Shown: one piece after another, positions 25,456-34,816 of the stretch
Numbering within the stretch: position 1 is the stretch's first letter
Layout: each line of letters opens with the position of its first letter
Source: JBOHDX01 sp050700835
Lineage (GTDB): Bacteria; Actinomycetota; Actinomycetes; Propionibacteriales; Nocardioidaceae
Direction: 5' to 3'
DNA: 64,000 nt
Assembly (NCBI GenBank): GCA_050700835.1
Contig: JBOHDX010000135.1
Location: 1-64,000 of the forward strand
The notes under the pieces: generated by a model
Seen by the model: the letters and a program-made list of their open reading frames with translations, nothing else
Told to the model about the DNA's origin: nothing
Database searches by the model: none
Position numbers and translations under genes: made by a program

Positions 25456-27254
25456 GTCATCACCGACTCCGGGTCGAGCTCGGAGTCGCTACCCGCGTCG
25501 GCATCAGCGGCCAACAGCGCGCGGTAGGCCGGCACAGTGGCGAGCAGGTCGGCGTGCTGACCGACGTGCGTGATGACGCGCCCCTGCAAGAGCGCCACCT
25601 TGTCCGCCAGCAGCACGGTGGAGGCGCGGTGCGCGACCACAACACCGGTCGCGTCGGCGAGCACCGAGCGAAGGGCACGCTCGACCAGCGCCTCGGTGTG
25701 GATGTCGAGCGCGGACAGCGTGTCGTCGAGGACCAGGACCTTGGGCCGGGCGATGACGGCGCGGGCGAGCGCCAGGCGCTGCCGCTGCCCGCCGGACAAC
25801 GCCATGCCCTGCTCGCCGATCCGGGTGTCAAGCCCCCAGGGCAGGTCGTGCACGAAGCCCGCCTGCGCGACGTCGAGCGCGGCGTCGATCTCCTCGTCGC
25901 TGGCGCCCGGGCGACCGAGGGTGAGGTTCTCCCGCGCGCTCATGCTGAACAACGTCGGCTCCTCGAAGGCCGTCGCCACGATGGAGCGGAGGTTAGACAG
26001 CGTCAGGTCGCGTACGTCGACGCCGTCGATCGTGACGCGCCCACCGGTCACGTCGTACAGCCGGGGCACCAGTGCCGTGAGCACCGACTTGCCTGATCCG
26101 GTTGCGCCGACCACGGCCACGGTCTCACCCGGCGCGATGTCGAGGTCTACGCCGTGCAGCACATCCTCCTCGCCGTCGTGGAACCGGAACGAGACGTCCT
26201 CGAACCGCAGGTGCCCCAACGGCTCGGTGAGATCGACGTCGCCACCACGGATGGACGGCTGCGTGTCGAAGATCTCCAGCACCCGGTCAGCGGCGGTCAT
26301 GGCCTCTTGGGCCATCGACAAGATCACGCCGAGCGACTCGACCGGCCAGACCAGCTGCAGCATCAAGATGATGAACGCGACCAGCGTGCCCTGCGACAGC
26401 GAGTCGTGGCCGACGGCGATCGCACCCAGCAGCAGCACGACGACCAGCGCGAGGTTGGGCATGACCTCCAGGAACGTCCAGAACTTCGCCGATAGGCGCA
26501 CCTGGTCGACCCGCGACTCGTACAGCCGGTGGGCGTAGCGGTCGAACTTGCGGTACGCGTACTCGCTGCGGCCGAAGGACTTGATCGCCCGGATCCCGAG
26601 GGTCGACTCCTCGACCTGGGTGGCCACGTCACCCTGTTGGTCCTGGACGCGGCGGGACACCTTGACGTACCGGCGCTCGAACGACATCGACAGGTAGATG
26701 ATCGGGAGAGCCGCGATCGCGACGACGAGGCCGAGCGGCCAGTAGAGCTTGAGCAGCAGCGCTGTGACGACGCAGAGCTGCATGATGTTGATGACGAGGA
26801 ACAACATCCCGAATCCGCTGAACCGGCGGATCGTGGACAGGTCGGTGGTGACACGGGACAACAGCTGGCCGCTCTGCCAGCGCGAGTGGAACTCCATCGG
26901 GAGCGTGTCGAGGTGCTGGTACAGGTCGTTGCGGAGGGCCGTCTCGACCCCCATGACAGCCCGCGCCTGCACCCACCTACGGATCAGGATCAGCCCGGCC
27001 TCGACGATTCCGAGCGCCAACGCCAGGGCGCCGAGCGGCAGGATGCCGGCCTCGTCGTGGTGGCGGATCGGTCCGTCGATGACGGCCTTGGTGACCAGGG
27101 GGATCGACAACGAGACGAGGACGCCGAGCATGGCCACTGAGCCCATCAGCGCAAGCGACCCCGCGTAGGGGCGGAGATAGCCGCGAATGCGCCACAACGA
27201 CGTGATGTTGCGGCGCTTGGCGGGCGGAGGTGCGGTGACCGAGAGCGGCGGCAC
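25452..27254 (-). CDS. ABC exporter half-transporter (degenerate catalytic site)
   Basis: A 600-residue partner half-exporter with six helices (about 35-320) and an NBD. Walker A is GATGSGKS, signature LSGGQRQ, and Walker B VLVLDDTLSALD has Asp511 where the catalytic Glu should be; the H-loop His is kept (VVVAHRAS). A Glu-to-Asp change is the mark of the non-hydrolysing site in heterodimeric exporters such as TM287/288. It is translated first and coupled to the complete partner. The upstream gap holds a G-rich run and a dispersed repeat but no regulator. Confidence 0.93.
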   Translation of the reverse strand: MPPLSVTAPPPAKRRNITSLWRIRGYLRPYAGSLALMGSVAMLGVLVSLSIPLVTKAVIDGPIRHHDEAGILPLGALALALGIVEAGLILIRRWVQARAVMGVETALRNDLYQHLDTLPMEFHSRWQSGQLLSRVTTDLSTIRRFSGFGMLFLVINIMQLCVVTALLLKLYWPLGLVVAIAALPIIYLSMSFERRYVKVSRRVQDQQGDVATQVEESTLGIRAIKSFGRSEYAYRKFDRYAHRLYESRVDQVRLSAKFWTFLEVMPNLALVVVLLLGAIAVGHDSLSQGTLVAFIILMLQLVWPVESLGVILSMAQEAMTAADRVLEIFDTQPSIRGGDVDLTEPLGHLRFEDVSFRFHDGEEDVLHGVDLDIAPGETVAVVGATGSGKSVLTALVPRLYDVTGGRVTIDGVDVRDLTLSNLRSIVATAFEEPTLFSMSARENLTLGRPGASDEEIDAALDVAQAGFVHDLPWGLDTRIGEQGMALSGGQRQRLALARAVIARPKVLVLDDTLSALDIHTEALVERALRSVLADATGVVVAHRASTVLLADKVALLQGRVITHVGQHADLLATVPAYRALLAADADAGSDSELDPESVMT

Positions 27255-27355
27255 GGGTGGGGCGACCTCCAGGCGTCGACGATTCCTGCAAGCATTCAGG
27301 GGGCGGTAATGATCACTCTACGCCCTGCCCCTGACAAGCCCACAATCTCTTTTCC

Positions 27356-27374
27356 GTGCGTAACTGTCGGATCG
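27356..27374 (+). repeat. Dispersed AACTGTCGGATCG repeat, copy 2
   Basis: GTGCGTAACTGTCGGATCG is identical over 19 bases to the unit at 58482-58500. The following bases (TCGCCAGGGGTGGGGCG) also resemble the downstream part of those units. It sits 100 bp upstream of the ABC exporter start, between two minus-strand genes. Confidence 0.8.
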
Positions 27375-27380
27375 TCGCCA

Positions 27381-27445
27381 GGGGTGGGGCGGGGGCGGGG
27401 GTGGGGCAGGGGTCGGACGCGGGTGGGGCAGGGGTGGGGCGGGGG

Positions 27446-27448
<3 letters not shown>
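27381..27448 (+). repeat. G-run-rich, quadruplex-prone tract
   Basis: Ten or so runs of four to five G separated by one or two bases (GGGGTGGGGCGGGGG and similar) in an irregular tandem array. The strand could fold into a G-quadruplex. It overlaps the stop codon of the S9 peptidase gene at 27446-27448; the minus-strand mRNA would carry C runs. Confidence 0.75.
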
Positions 27449-29248
<1,800 letters not shown>

Positions 29249-29297
29249 GAGGTCCCCCTTCGGTTCGTTTCGCAAGTCCTGGCCACGGTTCCCCACG

Positions 29298-30386
29298 TCA
29301 CGTGGGGGAACCGACCGCCTGCCATCGTGCGGTCACCTTGAGCAGTACGTCGTTGCCCTCTGGCTCACCGATGGTCACGCGCACCCCGTCCCCGGCGAAC
29401 GGGCGCACCATGATGCCCGCCTCGGCGGCGGCGGCGGCGAACGCCGTGGAATCGTCGCCGAGCGCGAGCCAGACGAAGTTGGCCTGCGAGTCGGGGACAT
29501 CCCATCCCTGCTCACGGAGCCCGGCCACGACTCTCGCCCGCTCCTCCACGAGCACCTCGACCCGGTCGAGCAACGCCTCCTCGGCGCGCAGCGACTCCAC
29601 CGCTGCGGCCTGGGCGATCGTCGAGACGCCGAACGGCAGCGCCACCTTGCGGACGGCCTCGGCGAGGCGCGCCGGCCCCACCGCGAAGCCGACCCGCAGC
29701 CCCGCCAGGCCGTACGCCTTGGAGAAGGTGCGCAGTGCCACGACGTTGTCGCGGCCGCGGTAGAGGTCCACCCCGTCGGGCACGTCCGGGTCGAGGACGA
29801 ACTCCCGGTAGGCCTCGTCGATCACCACCAGCACGTCCTCCGGCACGGAGGCGAGAAACGCCTCCAGCTCGGCCCGGTGCACCGCCGGCCCCGTCGGGTT
29901 GTTCGGCGTGCACACGATCACCACTCGGGTCCGTTCGGTGATCGCCGCCAGCATCGCCGGAAGGTCGTGTCGCGCGCCGGCGGCCAGAGGGACCTGCACG
30001 CTGCGCGCGCCGGTCATCTCGACCGCGATCGGGTACGCCTCGAACGACCGCCACGCGTACACGACGTCGTCGCCGTCGGTGCAGGTGGCCTGCAGCAGGT
30101 GATACAGCACCGCGACGGAGCCGGTCGCGGCGGCGAGATCCTCGACGGGCACGCCGAAGCGCTCCGACAGGGCCGCGTACAGGTCCGTGCACCTCATGTC
30201 GGGGTAGCGGTTCATCGCCGCGGCGGCCCGGGCTGCCGCCTCGACCACCCCGGGCAGCGGCGGGAAGGGGTTCTCGTTGCTCGACAGCTTGAAGGTCGCC
30301 GTGCCGGTGCGGGCGGCCGGCGGCTTGCCCGGCTTGTAGGTCGGGATCCGCTCCAGCGCGTCACGGATCCGCGGCTGCGAGCTCAT
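29298..30386 (-). CDS. Histidinol-phosphate/aromatic aminotransferase-like enzyme
   Basis: A 362-residue fold-type I PLP enzyme. It has the HisC-type substrate region LSSNENPFPPLP, the PLP-contact motif CTPNNPTG, IDEAYREFV, the Schiff-base lysine in TFSKAYGLAGLRVG, and a C-terminal Arg in GDGVRVTIG. The N-terminus RIRDALERIPTYKPGKP is typical of the actinobacterial second HisC (HisC2/Pat) that transaminates aromatic 2-oxoacids. It is not next to other his genes, which favours the aromatic role. Start ATG 30386; the frame is open to 30416 without a better site. Confidence 0.88.
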   Translation of the reverse strand: MSSQPRIRDALERIPTYKPGKPPAARTGTATFKLSSNENPFPPLPGVVEAAARAAAAMNRYPDMRCTDLYAALSERFGVPVEDLAAATGSVAVLYHLLQATCTDGDDVVYAWRSFEAYPIAVEMTGARSVQVPLAAGARHDLPAMLAAITERTRVVIVCTPNNPTGPAVHRAELEAFLASVPEDVLVVIDEAYREFVLDPDVPDGVDLYRGRDNVVALRTFSKAYGLAGLRVGFAVGPARLAEAVRKVALPFGVSTIAQAAAVESLRAEEALLDRVEVLVEERARVVAGLREQGWDVPDSQANFVWLALGDDSTAFAAAAAEAGIMVRPFAGDGVRVTIGEPEGNDVLLKVTARWQAVGSPT

Positions 30387-30430
30387 GCCTGGAACCCTAG
30401 ACCTCGCCACCAGCACCTAGCCTTCGGCTC

Positions 30431-31375
30431 GTGACCCCTCACCGTCCACGGCTTGCGTACCTGCTCGTGGTCCTGGCCGGAGTGTTCTTCGTCGTCAACG
30501 GCGGGGTGTCCCGGGTGGTGCTGCGCGCGGGCGTCGCGCCGGTGACGCTGACGTCGATCCGGGTCACCGGCTCCTTCCTGCTGTTCCTGAGCTGGGCTCT
30601 GCTCGGCCGGCGGACCGCACTGCGGCTACCTCGTGGGCGCGACCTGGTTCCGCTGGTCGGGCTCGGGCTGGTCGGGGTGGCGGCACTGCAGTGGGCCTAC
30701 TTCGTGGCGGTTGACCGGTTGCCGATCGGCATCGCCTTGATGCTGGAGTACACCGCACCCGTCCTGGTCGCGCTGTGGGCGCGGTTCATCGGGCACGAAG
30801 CCGTGCGCAACCGGATGTGGGTGGCCATCGGCCTCTCACTTGTCGGGCTCGCGCTGATCAGCCAGGTGTGGCAGGGGCTCGTCTTCGACACCGTCGGGGT
30901 GCTCGCGGGCTTCGGCGCGGCGCTGTGCTTCGCCGGCTACTTCCTGCTCGGCGAGCACGGCGTCGCCCGGCAGGACCCGCTGGCGGTGGTCCTCTGGTCG
31001 TTCGGTGTCGCGACTGTGGCGCTCAACCTGGTCTCGCCGGTCTCAGGTGTCTCCACCGCCGTGCTCGGCCACTCGACGTCCCTGCTGGGCAGCCTGTCCG
31101 GGTGGCAGGCACCCGTCTGGCTGCTGCTCGGGTGGGTCGTCAGCCTGGGCAGCGTGCTGCCGTTCTTCCTTGAGCTGTACGCCCTGCAGCACCTGCCCGC
31201 CACGGTCGTGGTCGTCGTGGCGATGATCGAGCCGGTCGGCTCCGTGGTGCTCGGCTGGAGCTGGTTCGGCGAGTCACTCACCGCGGTGCAGGTGGTCGGC
31301 TGCGCGGCGGTCGTGTCCGGGATCGCGCTGGCGCAGACTGCCCGGCGTACCGCTCCGGCGCCGGTCACGGTCTGA
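30431..31375 (+). CDS. EamA/DMT family transporter
   Basis: A 314-residue ten-helix drug/metabolite transporter in two EamA halves. The first half contains VAALQWAYFVAVDRLPIGIALMLEYTAPVLVALWARF, the second LFLE-LYALQHLPATVVVVVAMIEPVGSVVLGW. The motif with a membrane-embedded Glu after the sixth helix pair is typical. It may export amino acids or other small metabolites. It is divergent from the aminotransferase gene and converges with the dimethylargininase-like gene across a hairpin at 31372-31389. It is not a close copy of the other EamA gene in the window. Confidence 0.9.
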   Translation: MTPHRPRLAYLLVVLAGVFFVVNGGVSRVVLRAGVAPVTLTSIRVTGSFLLFLSWALLGRRTALRLPRGRDLVPLVGLGLVGVAALQWAYFVAVDRLPIGIALMLEYTAPVLVALWARFIGHEAVRNRMWVAIGLSLVGLALISQVWQGLVFDTVGVLAGFGAALCFAGYFLLGEHGVARQDPLAVVLWSFGVATVALNLVSPVSGVSTAVLGHSTSLLGSLSGWQAPVWLLLGWVVSLGSVLPFFLELYALQHLPATVVVVVAMIEPVGSVVLGWSWFGESLTAVQVVGCAAVVSGIALAQTARRTAPAPVTV

Positions 31376-31389
31376 GCGCCGAAGCTCAG
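31372..31389. terminator. Bidirectional hairpin between convergent genes
   Basis: CTGAGC-GCCGAA-GCTCAG forms a 6-bp stem with a 6-base loop that includes both stop codons (TGA 31373-31375, and TCA 31386-31388 read on the minus strand). There is no T tract. It is a plausible shared terminator for the EamA and hydrolase genes. Confidence 0.45.
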
Positions 31390-32318
31390 CCAGGGAGCTG
31401 GACGTCACCGCCCGGCACCGACGGCAGGTCGCGCCCGACCTCGATGTCCAGCGGGTTGGTGAGGCAACGGATCGAGCCACCGCCCTTGTGGAACTCCGAC
31501 ACGTCGACGAGCACGATGCCGAAGCCCCATGCCGACAGCTGCGCACGGACCCGATCGGGGCAGGCCGGCATCACGATGGTGCGACCGATCACGACCGAGT
31601 TGGCACAGAACGTCATCGCCTCGTCCTCGGTCAGGACCAGGGCCTCGGGCACCAGATGCTCGAGCGCCCGGACCGTCGGCGGGTCGAACGCCGACGGGCA
31701 GACCATGGCGCGCCGCTGGTCGAGTGGGCAGAACGCAAGGTCAAGGTGGTACATCCCGGGGTGCGTGATCCGCAAGCCACGCACGCGTACGCCCAGCTCG
31801 ACCGCGATGCCCTTGAGACCCAGCTCGTCCGTGCGGGGCCCGTAACCAACCACCAGCGAGTCGCGGAACGGGAAGGCGTCGCCCGCCTCGAAGTGGCCGC
31901 CGACGCCGTCACCGCCGACGAACGACGTGGCGAACCCGAGCTGGTCGAACCACGACGCCGCCGTCGCGGTCTCCATCCGCCGCTCGGCGTAGCGCATGTG
32001 CGACAGAGCCACCCGCGGGTCGCCGGGGCGGGAGAGAGCGAGCCCGAGGTTCATCGCGTAGACCATGTCGGGAGCATCCGGGCGCTGGTGGAGGACGTCG
32101 ACGCGGGCACCGAGGCTCTCCAGCGTGTGGAGCAGAGAGTCCCACTGCTCACGGGCGCGCAGCGGGTCCGGCTGGTCGGCCAGGTCCATGAACGGGTTGA
32201 TCCGGTAGTCGACCCGGAAGTGGTCCGGGCTGACGGCGGCATAGCACCGGCCCCACGCGAGGGCGCCGGTGGTCGTGGTGCGCGATGCGGTCATCGTGTC
32301 GGTCATGGTGTGGGTCAT
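31386..32318 (-). CDS. Dimethylargininase/arginine deiminase-fold hydrolase
   Basis: A 310-residue enzyme of the amidinotransferase (beta/alpha-propeller) superfamily. Signatures are MNLGLALSRPGDPRVALSHM, GGDGVGGHFEAGDAF (the Glu/Asp pocket), the catalytic His in MYHLDLAFCPLD, and the nucleophile Cys285 in KGGGSIRCLTNPLD. The family hydrolyses methylarginines or related guanidino compounds to citrulline and an amine; arginine deiminase is longer. ATG 32318 follows GAGGAGGACGG; the frame is open to 32426. Divergent from a GntR gene with a perfect palindrome between them, so probably inducible by its substrate. Confidence 0.85.
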   Translation of the reverse strand: MTHTMTDTMTASRTTTTGALAWGRCYAAVSPDHFRVDYRINPFMDLADQPDPLRAREQWDSLLHTLESLGARVDVLHQRPDAPDMVYAMNLGLALSRPGDPRVALSHMRYAERRMETATAASWFDQLGFATSFVGGDGVGGHFEAGDAFPFRDSLVVGYGPRTDELGLKGIAVELGVRVRGLRITHPGMYHLDLAFCPLDQRRAMVCPSAFDPPTVRALEHLVPEALVLTEDEAMTFCANSVVIGRTIVMPACPDRVRAQLSAWGFGIVLVDVSEFHKGGGSIRCLTNPLDIEVGRDLPSVPGGDVQLPG

Positions 32319-32380
32319 GTTCGGTCCGTCCTCCTCGTGGGCTCGGTTGCGTGCATCTCGTGGGCCTGGTGCGTCCGTCA

Positions 32381-32405
32381 GTGTGACACACAATTGTCGG
32401 ACAAT
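32381..32405. promoter_or_regulatory. GntR-type operator between the hydrolase and gntR genes
   Basis: ATTGTCGGACAAT (32393-32405) is a perfect 13-bp palindrome of the form bound by FadR-subfamily GntR regulators (TTGTC-N-GACAA). A second perfect palindrome GTGTGACACAC (32381-32391) sits beside it. Both lie in the 188-bp divergent region, 60-75 bp before the hydrolase start and about 100 bp before gntR. Confidence 0.7.
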
Positions 32406-32506
32406 CAGACACCCACCGAAACTCACCGTTGCTGCGGGGCAGAGCCCGCGCGTACCGGCCGTAGATAGGGCAGGCTGGGAGCTCGGATCGCCGCCTGGGA
32501 GGACGC

Positions 32507-33166
32507 GTGTACGACTCGCTCGCGCTCGAGCACTCCTCCACCGTCGACCGGGCCGCCGAAGCGCTGCGCCGGGCGCTGTTCGCCGGTGACCTGGCCCCCG
32601 GTACGCCCCTGCGGGAGGTCGCGTTGGCAGAGTCGCTCGGCGTCGCCCGCAGCACGGTGCGAGAGGCCCTGGGAGTGCTGACCGCCGAGGGGCTCGTCAC
32701 CCGGATCCCGAACCGCGGCGTTGTGGTCACCGACCACGACCCGGCTCAGGTGCACGACGTCGTCCGCGCCAGGGTGGTGCTCGAGACCGGGGGCGCCCGG
32801 TGCTGGCCCACCGCCGACGAGACCGCGCGCGAGGCGGTCCGCACGGCGGTCGCGGCGTACGAGCAGTTGGCGCAGGAGCGGGCGGGGGTGCGCGCGATCT
32901 CCGAGGCCCACCTGGCGTTCCACGTCAGCCTCGTCGCGCTGACCGGGAGCGAGAGGCTGGTCACGATGGCGCAGTCGCTGGCCGCCGAGATCCGGCTGGC
33001 GCTTGCACACGTCGACCGGGTCCGGGGCAATCTGCCCCAGCAGGTCGAGTCGCACCGCCGGGTGCTCGCCCTGTTGGAGGCCGGCGACACCGAGACGGTT
33101 GTCGCCGAGCTGGAACGTCATCTGCATGACGCGCAGTCGTCGATCTCCCAGGCCGTCGACCGCTGA
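32507..33166 (+). CDS. GntR family regulator, FadR/FCD subfamily
   Basis: A 219-residue regulator. The N-terminal winged helix (about 10-80) reads AEALRRALFAGDLAPGTPLREVALAESLGVARSTVREALGVL; the C-terminal FCD ligand domain keeps its metal-binding pattern (Asp/His in ISEAHLAFHVSLV, His in VESHRRVLALL, His in ELERHLHDA). Such proteins bind organic acids or amino acids. The GTG at 32507 follows GGGAGGA. It is divergent from the dimethylargininase-like gene across a matching operator, so it most likely represses that gene and itself. Confidence 0.92.
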   Translation: MYDSLALEHSSTVDRAAEALRRALFAGDLAPGTPLREVALAESLGVARSTVREALGVLTAEGLVTRIPNRGVVVTDHDPAQVHDVVRARVVLETGGARCWPTADETAREAVRTAVAAYEQLAQERAGVRAISEAHLAFHVSLVALTGSERLVTMAQSLAAEIRLALAHVDRVRGNLPQQVESHRRVLALLEAGDTETVVAELERHLHDAQSSISQAVDR

Positions 33167-33230
33167 GGTCGCGCGCCGTGCCGCGCCTCCGGTGCCGGCC
33201 GCGCCTCCTGTGCCGACTGTGCCGTGCCGG

Positions 33231-33299
33231 CTGTGCGGGCTGTGCGGGCTGGGCCGGCTGTGCGGGCTGTGCGGGCTGTGCGGGCTGTGCGGGCTGTGC
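33231..33299. repeat. 9-bp tandem repeat (CTGTGCGGG)n
   Basis: About seven copies of CTGTGCGGG with slight variants (GCTGGGCCGG) run up to 21 bp before the next gene start. It lies between gntR and the small membrane protein gene, in a gap with no gene. Read in triplets it would encode Cys-Gly-Leu repeats, but no gene frame uses it. Confidence 0.85.
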
Positions 33300-33320
33300 C
33301 GACCGTGCCACGATGAGCGG

Positions 33321-33695
33321 GTGAAGCGAATCATCACCACGGTGCTCGTCGATGCCGGCGCCCTCGCGGTTGCCGCCTGGCTGTTCACCGGGATCCGGGT
33401 CAACGGCGCGACCGAGACTGATCGAGTCGTCACCTTGCTGGTGGTGGCGGCCATCTTCGGCGTCATCAATGCGTTCATCGCCCCCGTGGTGAAGACGCTG
33501 GCCCTGCCGTTCATCATCCTCACGCTGGGGCTGCTGCTGATCGTGATCAATGCGCTGCTGCTGGAGCTCACCGCGTGGGTGGCCAAGCAGGGCAGCATCG
33601 GCTTCCACGTGAACGGCTTCTGGACCGCGGTCGGCGGCGCCATCGTGGTCTCCATCGTCAGCTGGGCCCTGACGCTCGCGTTCGACCACAGCTGA
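33321..33695 (+). CDS. Four-helix membrane protein (phage holin family IV / PF04020-type)
   Basis: A 124-residue protein made almost wholly of four membrane helices. The central FGVINAFIAPVVKTLALPF is the hallmark of the 'phage holin family' or PF04020 group, which despite the name is usually chromosomal and of unknown function. Start GTG 33321 (VKRIITTVLVDAGALAVAAW) follows GAGCGG; a long open frame back to 33003 comes from the repeat and from gntR. It is isolated, with no lysin or phage gene nearby, so lysis is unlikely. Confidence 0.85.
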   Translation: MKRIITTVLVDAGALAVAAWLFTGIRVNGATETDRVVTLLVVAAIFGVINAFIAPVVKTLALPFIILTLGLLLIVINALLLELTAWVAKQGSIGFHVNGFWTAVGGAIVVSIVSWALTLAFDHS

Positions 33696-34060
33696 CCCGC
33701 GCCTGCTCCGCGGGCCGGTAGGCCCGGCGCCCCGTACCCCGCGGGCGGGTGCCTCGTACCGCGCGGCCGGTGCGGGCCCTCGTACCCCGCAACTGGCGGG
33801 AGGTGGTCGAGATCCCAGCGGAAACCCGACCACTTCGCCGCAATTGCGAGCGGCCCGGGCGTGTTCGCCTGGCGGCAGGGGCCGGCACAGCCGACACTCC
33901 CGGACACCGACCGGGCACGAGCCGACGCTCACGGTCCCGGACACCGGCCGGACACAGACACGGCCGGGCACGAGCCGACGCTCACGGCCACTGACCGCAC
34001 GGGCCACCGATCCCGGACACCGGCCGGCCGGGCACGGGCCGGGCTGACAGGATCGGGGCC
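33696..34060. repeat. Intergenic GC-rich repeats between the membrane protein and ptp genes
   Basis: No gene is supported here. CCGGGCACGAGCCGACGCTCACGG occurs at 33911-33934 and 33964-33987 (53 bp apart), and TCCCGGACACCGGCCG at 33935-33950 and 34011-34026. Shorter CGTACCCCGC units repeat at 33730-33790. The array ends about 20 bp before the phosphatase start. Confidence 0.7.
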
Positions 34061-34621
34061 ATGCCCGAGCACCCAGCACCTCCGGCCCTCCCGGCCGCCC
34101 GTGACCCGGACCAGGCGTACCGCATCGCGATGGTGTGTCTCGGCAACATCTGCCGGTCACCGATGGCCCAAGTGGTGCTAACCGAGCAGCTCGAGCAGGC
34201 AGGCCTCGGCGACGACGTCGAAGTCGTGTCAGCCGGAACCGGCGACTGGCACGCAGGCGATCCAATGGACCCGCGTGCCGCGGCCGTGCTGGCGGACGCC
34301 GGTTATGACCCAACGGCGCACCGCGCCCGGCAAGTCGACCCGTCGTGGTTCGACGGTCACGATCTGCTCCTGGCGATGGACGCATCCAACTACGCGGACT
34401 TGGTCGCCATGGCGCCAGGTGCCGACGCGGCGGGGCGAGTACGCATGTTCCGCGACTTCGACCCCGTGGTGCTCCGTGCCCGCGCCGACGGCGATGCCCC
34501 CAACTCGGTCGACACCGACGTTCCCGACCCGTGGTACGGCGGACCCGAGGGCTTCGCCTCCGTACTCGCCACCGTGCAGCGGACCGCCGCCGTGTTGGTC
34601 GAGGCGCTCGCCGCCGAATGA
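34061..34621 (+). CDS. Low-molecular-weight protein-tyrosine phosphatase
   Basis: A 186-residue LMW-PTP. The phosphate loop VCLGNICRSP gives the nucleophile Cys26 and Arg32, and the general acid is Asp156 in VPDPWYGG. It dephosphorylates tyrosine on proteins; relatives (PtpA, Wzb) act on bacterial tyrosine kinases and exopolysaccharide control. The first about 18 residues (Pro/Ala-rich) extend beyond the usual start. No tyrosine kinase or polysaccharide gene is nearby. It stands between two repeat-filled gaps. Confidence 0.93.
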   Translation: MPEHPAPPALPAARDPDQAYRIAMVCLGNICRSPMAQVVLTEQLEQAGLGDDVEVVSAGTGDWHAGDPMDPRAAAVLADAGYDPTAHRARQVDPSWFDGHDLLLAMDASNYADLVAMAPGADAAGRVRMFRDFDPVVLRARADGDAPNSVDTDVPDPWYGGPEGFASVLATVQRTAAVLVEALAAE

Positions 34622-34634
34622 GGGCCAGCTCGTG

Positions 34635-34790
34635 ACTGCGAGGGCGACCACGCGCCCAGACGGGCACCCCGCCAGCTACGACGGCAAGGCGCGCCCCGGC
34701 CACCAGGCGAGCTCGCGCCAGCGTCCCAACTGCGAGGGCGACCCGACGCCCAGACGGGCACCCCGCCAACTCCGGCGGCAGGGCTGCCCG
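34635..34790. repeat. Direct repeat of about 60 bp, two copies
   Basis: ACTGCGAGGGCGAC followed by CGCCCAGACGGGCACCCCGCCA occurs from 34635 and again from 34729 (period 94 bp), with the flanking bases also similar. The second copy ends about 25 bp before the fructosamine kinase start. The whole gap between the phosphatase and kinase genes is made of this unit. Confidence 0.8.
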
Positions 34791-34816
34791 GCGCCCCGAC
34801 GAGTACGGTCGGGCGC

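Noticed and set aside
29298..30386. Histidine biosynthesis locus
   Set aside because: The aminotransferase is HisC-like, but no other his gene is nearby and its type matches aromatic aminotransferases.
33321..33695. Prophage holin gene
   Set aside because: It belongs to the chromosomal 'holin family IV' type; no lysin, terminase or structural phage gene is nearby.
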